Positions 1-9,613 of a stretch of 64,000 nucleotides of DNA are shown here, piece by piece (within the stretch, counting starts at the first letter, position 1; each line of letters starts with the position of its first letter). The DNA comes from Zea mays (taxonomy: Eukaryota > Streptophyta > Magnoliopsida > Poales > Poaceae). The notes under the pieces were generated by a model. The model searched no databases and was not told where the DNA came from. It saw nothing but the letters and a program-made list of their open reading frames with translations. The DNA lies in the NCBI RefSeq assembly GCF_902167145.1, contig NC_050104.1, positions 4,092,001 to 4,156,000 of the forward strand. Reading direction: 5' to 3'. Made by a program: the position numbers and the translations under genes.

Positions 1-551
1 AAAATGGCGCGGCCGACCGTTGCAGATCTGGGAGCCGTTGGCGCACCGGACATGTCCGGTGCACACCGGACAGTCCGGTGCCCCCTTCCGACCGTTGGCC
101 CGGCCACGTGTCGCGCGCAGATTCCGCGGCCGACCGTTGGCCCAGCCGACAGTTGGCTCACCGGACAGTCCGGTGCACACCGGACAGTCCGGTGAATTTT
201 AGCCGTATGCTGTCGGCGAATTCCCGAGAGCGGCCACTTCACGCCGAGTCAGCCTGGCGCACCGGACACTGTCCGGTGCACCACCGGACAGTCCGGTGTG
301 CCAGACTGAGCTGAGTCTTGGCTGTACACAGCCAAGCCTTTTTCACCTCTTTTCTTTTCTTCTTCTTTCTGTTTCTAACACTTAGACAAGTATATTAGTA
401 CACAAAACCAATGTACTAAGGCTTAGAAACATACCTTTACTCTTGATTTGCACTTTGTCCATCCATGAGCATAAATTCATATTTAAGCACTTGTGTTGGC
501 ACTCAATCACCAAAATACTTAGAAATGGCCCAAGGGCACATTTCCCTTTCA
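1..551 (-). repeat. 3' LTR of Sirevirus-1 (partial)
   Basis: It matches 7708-8258 base for base in length. The differences are at about window positions 144, 207, 210 and 334, all transitions. The LTR ends in CA on the plus strand (551), next to the polypurine tract. It holds three pairs of GC-rich palindromes between about 48 and 303. Confidence 0.95.
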
Positions 552-567
552 ATCTCCCCCTTTTTGG
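552..567 (-). other. Polypurine tract of Sirevirus-1
   Basis: The plus-strand sequence ATCTCCCCCTTTTTGG directly abuts the LTR end at 551. Read on the minus strand it is a purine run ending at the LTR, the expected primer for plus-strand DNA synthesis. Confidence 0.85.
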
Positions 568-1348
568 TGATTTATGCCAACACAATATAAAGCAACTAGA
601 ACAAGTGCAATATCACTTCAAATAAAACTCAAATTTATTTTGATTCAATTTTGGCATATATGGATCATCCTTTGCCACCACTTGGTTTGTTTTTGCAAAT
701 CAAACTCAAATCTCTATCTCTAAGTCAAACACACATGTTGAAGCATAAAGAGAATCATTCCAAAAGAGATTGATCAAAGATTTCAAAAACTCCCCCTATT
801 TGCCATAATCAACACTTCTCCCCACAAGAGGCCAACTTTTAACAAAAGAGACAATGCAAGAGTTTTGACAAAACAAAAAGCTCTATTTTACTATTTTCAA
901 CTATTTTCAAAATTTCTCAAGTGGTAGCTGATCCATTATTGCTTTGGCCTTTATTTTCTCCCCCTTTGGCATCAAGCACCAAAACGGGATCAATCTTGGC
1001 CCGATAACCCCATTGCCTCACCAAAATCTTCAATTAAGAGCAAATGGCAATAAGAGTTCATGAGATGAACTGGGAACAAGTTACCCTCTCATCGGAGTGC
1101 ATTGGAAGTCTTTCATGGTCCAAGTCCACCTTTTCCCTTTCAATTCTCCTTCGAGACTAAATCACGCAAACTCAAGCATATGGTTAGTCTCAAAGGGTCA
1201 AGTTGTAACACAACTCCCCCTAAATATGTGCATCACTTACACAAGGACTTGTGAGGTCCAGGGAATGTTTGTACAACTTGAGCACCACAATAAGCAACAA
1301 AATGCAGAATGAACATGATCAAAGGCATAACCACATGTATGCTACAAT
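568..1348 (-). other. Untranslated 3' region of Sirevirus-1 with extra purine tracts
   Basis: No supported gene lies here. Three further CTCCCCC blocks occur at about 790-796, 958-964 and 1214-1220, each resembling the core of the true polypurine tract next to the LTR. Repeated polypurine tracts are known for Sireviruses. No envelope-like reading frame is visible between RNase H and the LTR. Confidence 0.75.
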
Positions 1349-3223
1349 TCAATCTAAGTTCCGCGAATCTAAGACATTTAGCTCACTACGCAGCTTGTAA
1401 AAGGTCTTCTCATCTAGAGGCTTGGTAAAGATATCGGCTAGCTGGTTCTCGGTGCTAACATGAAACACTTCGATATCTCCCTTTTGCTGGTGGTCTCTCA
1501 AAAAGTGATGCCGGATGTCTATGTGCTTTGTGCGGCTGTGCTCAACAGGATTTTCCGCCATGCGGATAGCACTCTCATTATCACATAGGAGTGGGACTTT
1601 GCTCAGATTGTAGCCAAAGTCCCTGAGGGTTTGCCTCATCCAAAGTAGCTGCGCGCAACACTGTCCTGCGGCAACATACTCGGCCTCAGCGGTGGATAGG
1701 GCAACGGAGGTTTGTTTCTTAGAATTCCATGATACCAGGGACCTTCCTAAGAATTGGCACGTCCCCGATGTACTCTTCCTATCGACCTTACATCCAGCAT
1801 AGTCGGAATCTGAGTATCCAATTAAGTCAAAGTTAGACCCCTTAGGATACCATTTCCCGAAGCAAGGCGTAGCGACTAAATATCTAAGAATTCGCTTCAC
1901 CGCCACTAAGTGACACTCCTTAGGATCGGATTGAAATCTAGCACACATGCATACGCTAAGCATAATATCCGGTCTACTAGCACATAAATAAAGCAAAGAA
2001 CCTATCATGGACCGGTATGCTTTTTGATCAACGGACTTACCTCCTTTGTTGAGGTCGGTGTGTCCGTCGGTTCCCATCGGAGTCTTTGCGGGCTTGGCGT
2101 CCTTCATCCCAAACCGCTTTAGCAAGTCTTGCGTGTACTTCGTTTGGGAGATGAAGGTGCCGTCCTTGAGTTGCTTCACTTGGAACCCAAGGAAGTAGTT
2201 CAACTCGCCCATCATCGACATCTCGAATTTCTGCGTCATTACCCTGCTAAACTCTTCACAAGACTTTTGGTTAGTAGAACCAAATATTATGTCATCGACA
2301 TAAATTTGGCACACAAAAAGATCACCGTCACAAGTCTTAGTGAAAAGAGTTGGATCGGCTTTCCCAACCTTGAAAGCATTAGCAATTAAAAAGTCTCTAA
2401 GGCATTCATACCATGCTCTTGGGGCTTGCTTAAGTCCATAGAGCGCCTTAGAGAGCTTACACACGTGGTCGGGATACCGTTCATCCTCGAAGCTAGGGGG
2501 TTGCTCCACGTACACTTCCTCCTTGATCGGTCCGTTGAGGAAAGCGCTCTTTACATCCATTTGGAACAACCTGAAAGAATGGTGAGCGGCATATGCTAGC
2601 AAAATACGAATGGACTCTAGCCTAGCCACAGGAGCAAAAGTCTCCTCAAAGTCCAAACCTGCGACTTGGGCATAACCTTTTGCCACAAGTCGAGCCTTGT
2701 TCCTCGTCACCACTCCGTGCTCGTCTTGTTTGTTGCGGAACACCCACTTGGTTCCCACAACATTTTGCTTAGGACGAGGCACCAGTGTCCAAACTTCATT
2801 CCTCTTGAAGTTGTTGAGCTCCTCTTGCATGGCCAATACCCAATCCGGATCTAGCAAGGCCTCCTCTACCCTGAAAGGCTCAATAGAAGAGACAAAGGAG
2901 TAATGCTCCAAAAAATTAACTAATCAAGATCGAGTAGTTACTCCCTTGCTAATGTCACCCAAAATTTGGTCGACGGGATGATCCCTTTGAATCACCGCTC
3001 GAACTTGGGTTGGAGGTGCCGGTTGCGCTTCTTCCTCCATCACGTGATCATCTTGTGCTCCCCCTTGATCACACGCCTCCTTTTGATGAACCTGTTCATC
3101 GTCTTGAGTTGGGGGGATGCACCGTTGTTGAGGAAGAAGGTTGATCTCGTTCATCTTGTTCCTGTGGCCGCACTTCTCCAATCGCCATGGTTCGTATAGC
3201 GGCCGTCGGAACATCTTCTTCAT
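1349..3223 (-). pseudogene. Sirevirus-1 pol, reverse transcriptase and RNase H part
   Basis: The 520-residue open stretch 1349-2911 covers Copia reverse transcriptase and RNase H, which copy the element RNA into DNA in the cytoplasmic particle. The RT active-site box YVDDIIFG lies near residue 205, and the Copia RNase H signature [11 protein letters not shown] near residue 420. The upstream stretch 2924-3223 is in the same frame and is the charged linker between integrase and RT; it is cut off by a TGA at 2924-2926. A run of six G at 3111-3116 (plus strand) marks the point where the integrase frame and this frame part, so a one-base indel there is likely. The reading frame ends normally at 1349. 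Domain identity is certain; the element cannot make an unbroken polyprotein as written. Confidence 0.92.
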
Positions 3224-4556
3224 CTACATCATCACAATCAACAACTTGCTCTCTTGGAGAGCCATTAGTCTCATCAAATACAACGTCGCTAGAGACTTCA
3301 ACCAAACCCGATGATTTGTTGAAGACTCTATACGCCTTTGTATTTGAGTCATAACCTAACAAAAACCCTTCTACGACTTTGGGAGCAAATTTGGAATTCC
3401 TACCCTTCTTCACTAGAATGAAGCATTTACTCCCAAAAACACGAAAATACGATACATTAGGTTTGTTACCGGTTAGCAGCTCATACGACGTCTTCTTGAG
3501 GAGGCGGTGAAGGTAGACCCTGTTGATGGCGTGGCAAGCCGTGTTCACGGCTTCCGACCAAAAGCACTCGGGGGTCTTGAATTCTCCAAGCATAGTCCTC
3601 GCCATATCGATTAGCGTCTTGTTCTTCCTCTCTACCACACCATTTTGCTGTGGTGTGTAGGGAGTGGAGAACTCATGCTTGATCCCCTCCTCCTCAAGGA
3701 ACTCTTCCACTTGAAGGTTCTTGAATTTGGACCCGTTGTCGCTCCTTATCTTCTTCACCTTGAGCTCAAACTCATTTTGAGCTCTCCTTAGGAAGCGCTT
3801 GAGGGTCCCTTGGGTTTCAGACTTATCCTGCAAAAAGAACACCCAAGTGAAGCGAGAAAAGTCATCAACAATAACTAGACCATACTTACTTCCTCCTATG
3901 CTCAGATAGGCGACGGGTCCGAAGAGGTCCATATGTAGCAGCTCCAGGGGTCTTGATGTTGTCATCACATTTTTGGTGTGATGAGAGCCTCCCACTTGTT
4001 TCCCTGCTTGACAAGCTGCACAAGGTCTATATTTTTCGAAATGAACATTGGTTAGACCTATCACATGTTCTCCCTTTAGAAGCTTGTGGAGGTTCTTCAT
4101 CCCCACATGTGCTAAGCGGCGATGCCACAGCCAGCCCATGCAAGTCTTAGCCATTAAGCATGCATCTAGACCGGCCTCTTCTTTTGCAAAATCAACTAGG
4201 TAAAGCTTGCCTTCTAGTACACCCTTAAAAGCTAGTGAACCATCACATCTTCTAAAGACAAACACATCTACATTTGTAAACAAACAGTTATATCCCATAT
4301 TGCATAATTGACTAACAGATAGCAAATTATATCCAAGAGACTCTACTAAAAACACATTAGAGATAGAGTGCTCATTTGAGATTGCAATTTTACCTAACCC
4401 TTTTACCTTGCCTTGATTCCCATCACCGAATATTATTGAATCTTGGGAATCTTTGTTTTTGACGTAGGAGGTGAACATCTTCTTCTCCCCCGTCATATGG
4501 TTTGTGCATCCGCTGTCAATAATCCAGCTTGAACCCCCGGATGCATAAACCTGCAA
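3096..4556 (-). pseudogene. Sirevirus-1 pol, protease and integrase part
   Basis: The first residues contain the aspartic protease motif IIDSGCTNHMTG. Next comes the GAG-pre-integrase zinc-binding region, with WHRRLAHVG followed by CAACQAGKQ, then the integrase core with LHMDLFGPV and SDNGSKF and the conserved NGVVERKN stretch. The product would cut the polyprotein and insert the DNA copy into the genome. There is no ATG at the left edge of this frame; it opens directly after the gag stop at 4564-4566, shifted +1 relative to gag, so expression would need frameshifting or another recoding event. The frame runs out at 3096, just past the G6 run at 3111-3116. Confidence 0.92.
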
Positions 4557-4563
4557 GGCAAAT

Positions 4564-6951
4564 TTAGGCTTGGGTCTTAGGTACCCAACTCATGTTGGGT
4601 CCTGCAAGGTTAGCACAAATATCCTTAGGGACCCAAATGCAAGTTTTGTCTCTCTTGCATCTTGCCCCTAATTTTCTAGCAACTATCTTCCTATCCTTTC
4701 TACAAATAGCAAAAGAAGCATTTAAAGCATGATATATTGTAGAAGGTTCATTTACTTTCCTAGGAACATTAACAACATTTCTCCTAGGCAAATTATGAAC
4801 AGCATTTCTCCTACCAACATTTCTATCATGCACATAAGAAGAACTAGAAGCAAACATGGCATGAGAATCAAAGGCATTATATGCATTACAACTCCTATAA
4901 GCATTTCTAGATTGTCTCCTATCATGGTACATAAAAGCATGGTTCTTTTGCACACTACTAGCCATAGGGGCCTTTCCTTTCTCCTTGGCGGAGATGGGGG
5001 CCTTATGGCTTGTCAAGTTCTTGGCTTCCCTCTTGTAGCCAAGTCCATCCTTAATTGAGGGGTGTCTACCAATCGTGTAGGCATCCCTTGCAAATTTTAG
5101 CTTGTCAAATTCATTCTTGCTAGTCTTAAGTTGGGCATTAAGACTAGCTAATTCCTCATTTAATTTAGAAATTGAAACTAAATGATCACTACAAGCATCA
5201 ATGTCAAAATCTTTACACCTATTACAAGTTTCAACAATTTCTACACAAGAATTAGATTTACTAGCTACTTCTAGTTTAGCATTTAAATCATCATTAAAAC
5301 TTTTTAACTTAGCAATAGTTTCATGACAAGAAGATAATTCACTAGAGAGCATTTCATTTCTCTTAATTTCTAGAGCAAGAGATTTCTGAGCTTCTATAAA
5401 TTTATCATGTTCTTCATACAACAAATCCTCTTGCTTTTCTAACAGTATATTCCTATCATTCAAGGCATCAATCAATTCATTAATTTTGTCTACCTTAGTT
5501 CTATCTAATCCCTTGAATAAGCATGAGTAATCTATCTCATCATCATCACTAGACTCATCCTCACTTGAGGAAGCATAAGTACTAGGATTAGGAGTGCTTA
5601 CTTTCTTCTCCCTTGCCATGAGGCAAGTGTGACGCTCGTTGGGGAAGAGGGATGACTTGTTGAAGGCAGTGGCGGCGAGTCCCTCATTATCAGAGTCGGA
5701 CGAGGAGCAGTCCGAATCCCACTCCTTGCCAAGATGAGCCTCGCCCTTTGCCTTCTTATAGTTCTTCTTTTTCTCCCTCTTGTTCCCTTGATCCTGATCA
5801 CTATCATTGTCGGGACAGTTAGCAATAAAATGACCAAGCTTACTGCATTTGAAGCATGAGCGCTTCCCCTTGGCTTTGGTCTTGCTTGGCTGTCCCTTGC
5901 GACCTTTAAGCACCATCTTGAATCTTTTGATGATGAGAGCCATCTCTTCATCATTAAGTCCGGCCGCCTCAATCTGTGCCACCTTGCTAGGTAGCGCCTC
6001 CTTGCTTCGTGTTGCCTTGAGAGCAAGGGGTTGCGGCTCGTTGATCGGACCATTCAAGGCGTCGTCCACGTACCTCGCCTCCTTGATCATCATTCGCCCG
6101 CTAACGAATTTCCCAAGAACTTCTTCGGGCGACATCTTGGTGTACCTGGGATTTTCACGAATATTGTTCACCAAATGAGGATCAAGAACGGTAAATGACC
6201 TTAGCATTAGGCGGACGACGTCGTGGTCCGTCCATCGCGTGCTCCCGTAGCTCCTTATTTTGTTGATGAGGGTCTTGAGCCGGTTGTATGTTTGTGTCGG
6301 CTCCTCGCCCCTTATCATCGCGAACCGTCCAAGCTTGCCTTCCACCAACTCCATTTTGGTGAGCAAGGTGACGTCGTTTCCCTCATGAGAGATCTTGAGG
6401 GTGTCCCAGATCTACTTGGCATTGTCCAAGCCGCTCACCTTGTGATACTCGTCCCTGCACAAAGAGGCTAGCAACACAGTAGTAGCTTGTGCATTTTTAT
6501 GAATTTGTTCATTAATAAACACAGGGCTATCCGAGCTATCAAATTTCATTCCACTTTCCACAATCTCCCAAATGCTAGGATGGAGAGAAAACAGGTGAGT
6601 ACGCATTTTGTGGCTCCAAAATCCGTAGTCCTCTCCATCAAAGTGAGGGGGCTTGCCAAGTGGAATGGGGAGCAATTGAGCATTTGAACTATGCGGGATG
6701 CGTGAATAATCGAAAGAAAAGTTTGAGTTAACCGTCTTTCGTCTATCGTGGTCGTCGTCGTCCTTTTGGGAGGAGGAAGATTCGTCGCTGTCGTAGTAGA
6801 CAATTTCCTTGATGCGCCTTGTCTTCTTCTTCCTCCCGTCTTTTCTTTTGTGGCCCGAGCCTGAGTCGGTGGGCTTGTCATCATTGGGCTCATTGACGAA
6901 GGTCTCCTTCTCCTTGTCGTCGATCACCATCCCCTTGCCCTTAGGATCCAT
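4564..6951 (-). pseudogene. Sirevirus-1 gag, interrupted by one stop codon
   Basis: The start is the ATG at 6949-6951 (MDPKGKGMVIDD), about 50 bases inside the 5' LTR and primer site. The frame holds the Copia gag region that includes PIPLGKPPHFDGEDYGFW, then a TAG at 6412-6414, then continues in the same frame to a stop at 4564-4566. The second part includes a CCHC zinc knuckle, CFKCSKLGHFIANC, about 170 residues in, and a long acidic and coiled-coil C-terminal half typical of the oversized Sirevirus gag. The product forms the particle shell and binds the RNA. Only the one premature stop separates the two open parts. Confidence 0.9.
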
Positions 6952-6987
6952 CTCTTCGGGCGGTTAGTCCCTTTCTTGAAGAGAACG

Positions 6988-6999
6988 GCTCTGATACCA
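6988..6999 (-). other. Primer binding site of Sirevirus-1 (initiator Met tRNA)
   Basis: Minus-strand TGGTATCAGAGC lies two bases from the LTR end at 7002. It matches the 3' end of initiator methionine tRNA, the usual Copia primer. Confidence 0.9.
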
Positions 7000-7001
7000 A
7001 T

Positions 7002-8258
7002 TGAGAGCACCTAGGGGGGGTGAATAGGTGATCCTGTAACACTTCAAAATCTTAAGCCACAAAACTTGATTAATTGTTAGCACAGTAATTTGCCAAGTGA
7101 CTAGAGAAGGATCTCAACACAACACAATAACCAAGAGATATCAATCACAGAGATGGCACGGTGGTTATCCCGTGGTTCGGCCAAGACCAACGCTTGCCTA
7201 CTCCACGTTGTGGCGTCCCAACGGACGAGGGTTGCAATCAACCCCTCTCAAGCGGTCCAAAGACCAACTTGAATACCACGGTGTTGCTTTGCTTTTCTTA
7301 ATCCCACTTGCGAGGAATCTCCACAGCTTGGAGCCTCTCGCCCTTACAAAAGATATTCACAAAGAATCACGGAGCAAGGGAGGGATTAGCAACTCACACA
7401 CGACACAAAGATCACAGCGATTACGCACACACAAAACCCAGACTTGAGCTCAAGAGACTAGCACACTAGAACGGAGCTCAAATCACTAGAATGTCGAACA
7501 AGTGCGCAAGAATGTAGTGTGAGTGATCAATAATGCTCAAAGGATGCTTGGTGTACTCCTCCATGCGCCTAGGGGTCCCTTTTATAGCCCCAAGGCAGCT
7601 AGGAGCCGTTGAGCACAAATCTGGAAAGCCATTCTTGCCTTCTGTCATCGGGGGCACCGGACAGTCCGGTGCACACCGGACACTGTCCGGTGCCCGATTT
7701 CCTTCCTAAAATGGCGCGGCCGACCGTTGCAGATCTGGGAGCCGTTGGCGCACCGGACATGTCCGGTGCACACCGGACAGTCCGGTGCCCCCTTCCGACC
7801 GTTGGCCCGGCCACGTGTCGCGCGCAGATTCCGCGGCCGACCGTTGGCCCGGCCGACAGTTGGCTCACCGGACAGTCCGGTGCACACCGGACAGTCCGGT
7901 GAATTTTAGCCGTACGCCGTCGGCGAATTCCCGAGAGCGGCCACTTCACGCCGAGTCAGCCTGGCGCACCGGACACTGTCCGGTGCACCACCGGACAGTC
8001 CGGTGTGCCAGACTGAGCTGAGTCTTGGCTGTACACAGCCAAGCCTTTTTTACCTCTTTTCTTTTCTTCTTCTTTCTGTTTCTAACACTTAGACAAGTAT
8101 ATTAGTACACAAAACCAATGTACTAAGGCTTAGAAACATACCTTTACTCTTGATTTGCACTTTGTCCATCCATGAGCATAAATTCATATTTAAGCACTTG
8201 TGTTGGCACTCAATCACCAAAATACTTAGAAATGGCCCAAGGGCACATTTCCCTTTCA
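7002..8258 (-). repeat. 5' LTR of Sirevirus-1 (1257 bp)
   Basis: It begins TGAGAGCACC and ends CCCTTTCA on the plus strand. It is the complete copy of the sequence seen at 1-551. A plus-strand TTTTATAGCCCC near 7580 gives GGGGCTATAAAA on the minus strand, a plausible TATA box for element transcription. Confidence 0.93.
7650..8010. repeat. Paired GC-rich palindromes in the Sirevirus-1 LTR
   Basis: Eight inverted-repeat units of the form CACCGGACAGTCCGGTG, with spacer variants such as ACTGT or ATGT in the middle, occur as four close pairs separated by 50-110 bp. The same units recur in the Sirevirus-2 LTRs. LTR palindromes of this kind are a known trait of maize Sireviruses and have been linked to small-RNA production. 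Confidence 0.9.
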
Positions 8259-8654
8259 GTAAGGTTGCACAAATGTGTATGGTTGCACCTTATATTGGAA
8301 AACCCAATTGTAATCCAACTATTGTTAGGTAGGGGTGAAAACGGGTCAGGTATACCCGTTGGGTATTGAATACATGTACTTTTATATTCAGAACGGATAC
8401 ATGTAGTACCTGGATAGTACAGTTTTAGATTCGGGTAGGATTTGGAGCGAGAATTACCAGGTAAATACCTTAGTATTAGGGTCGTATAGGGGTACCCGTT
8501 TTTCTTTTTTTACAATATTTTTATAAAATCATAACTTTTACCTGCGAACTCGAATAAAAATAAAGTTTATATGAAAATTGTATAGCTCAAAGAGATCTAC
8601 AACTTTGTAGTATATCACATTTTTGTTTGAGCACATATTTATTTCGATATTATT

Positions 8655-8659
8655 AAAAT
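8655..8659. repeat. Target site duplication of Gypsy-A, left copy
   Basis: AAAAT is repeated exactly at 15989-15993 directly after the right LTR. This fixes the element ends even though the left LTR begins TT rather than TG. Confidence 0.88.
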
Positions 8660-9327
8660 TTTTGGGGACTTGTTCTCAAATGCTATGAGTTAAGAACAAG
8701 GCAACACAAAATGTTAATAGTTAAAGTCCTTCGTCCTTCGAAGCATTATTTCCCTTAGGATATAATGATCTTCAGACGAAGGTTATGAAGGGCGTACCTT
8801 CATCATCTCAGTATATTATAAAGCAAGTAAAAGCATATGGAACATGGAAAATAACATGAATAATTATATGACATTATCAGATCATTTTTATTATCTAATC
8901 ATGAATAAACATGAACAATATTGAATTACATTTATACCATCGGCTTGACAGAAGGTAAAAATCCAAGCGTGACGCGCGAGTGAATACAAGTCAGCATGAA
9001 TAGTACGGTGTCACTGTTCATCTATTTATAAGCACAGGACACAGCTTGTATACAATTACATTCATGTCCTTGACATTTACTATTGACTCATGGATAATCT
9101 AACAAGGACTAGACAACCTTTTCCCCTTTAAGTTGGTTCCATTTTTCACCGCTAATCCGAAGCTTTCTCACGAGTAGCTTCGGCACTGGTTCATCCTTCT
9201 CCCGAACCGCGCTCTTCATATCATGCACAACTTCATCCCATGTCCGAAGGTTTCTGTACATGTATTATACTTGGTAAACATGTTAGTCGTGTTTTTGAGG
9301 ACCTTCGGAGGACGAAGGCCCCCAACA
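8660..9327 (-). repeat. 3' LTR of Gypsy-A
   Basis: It is 668 bp and ends GGCCCCCAACA. Minus-strand reading gives a TATA-type box, TATAAATAG, next to the block CACTGTTCATCTATTT (plus strand, near 9010-9030); the same block is found in the solo LTR at 38265-38952. Confidence 0.92.
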
Positions 9328-9482
9328 GTAGCCCCTTGTAGTGTTAATTTGTTATGACAATAAATTCAGACTGCGACGTGAACGAAGGCCTTAAGCTGAA
9401 GGTCCGAAAAAACACCTTCCCTTCGCTAGAATAGCAAAAGTCAATGACAGACAGGGCCCGCCAAGTTGCAGGGCACTAGGCG

Positions 9483-9490
9483 TATAAATA
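9483..9490 (+). promoter_or_regulatory. TATA box of the opposite-strand gene in Gypsy-A
   Basis: TATAAATA lies about 155 bp inside the element from the left LTR and 130 bp upstream of the likely ATG at 9614. It is positioned to drive transcription opposite to gag. Confidence 0.6.
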
Positions 9491-9613
9491 TGAACCCATG
9501 GCGGCAGTATCTGATACGCCATTTCTGCTGTTTGCGTTATTTTTTCAAATTTTTAGCTTTTGCTCACTAGCTCTTGTTTGATTTTCGAGCTTCAGTTTAA
9601 ATACGTTTGCCTC

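Larger units (their letters stand above)
1..8258 (-). mobile_element. Sirevirus-1: Ty1/Copia LTR retrotransposon, Opie/Ji-like, 3' LTR truncated by window edge
   Basis: The order on the minus strand is 5' LTR (7002-8258), primer binding site, gag, protease-integrase, RT-RNase H, about 0.8 kb of untranslated sequence with several purine tracts, and 3' LTR (1-551, cut by the window). Integrase before RT is the Copia order. The long gag with coiled coil, the repeated purine tracts and the GC-rich palindromes in the LTR are Sirevirus traits; I compare it with the maize Opie/Ji group, but the family name is inference. The 551 shared LTR bases differ at four positions, all transitions and no indels, so insertion was recent. 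The five bases after the element are GTAAG (8259-8263); their partner lies outside the window, so the target duplication cannot be checked. The coding region has at least two stop codons and one frameshift, so this copy is defective. Confidence 0.93.

Noticed and set aside
568..1348. An envelope-like gene between RNase H and the 3' LTR of Sirevirus-1
   Set aside because: Some Sireviruses carry one, but this interval has only short frames and purine tracts.
2129..2389. Plus-strand frames within the Sirevirus pol genes
   Set aside because: These mirror frames lie opposite well-supported RT and integrase sequence and have no domain of their own.
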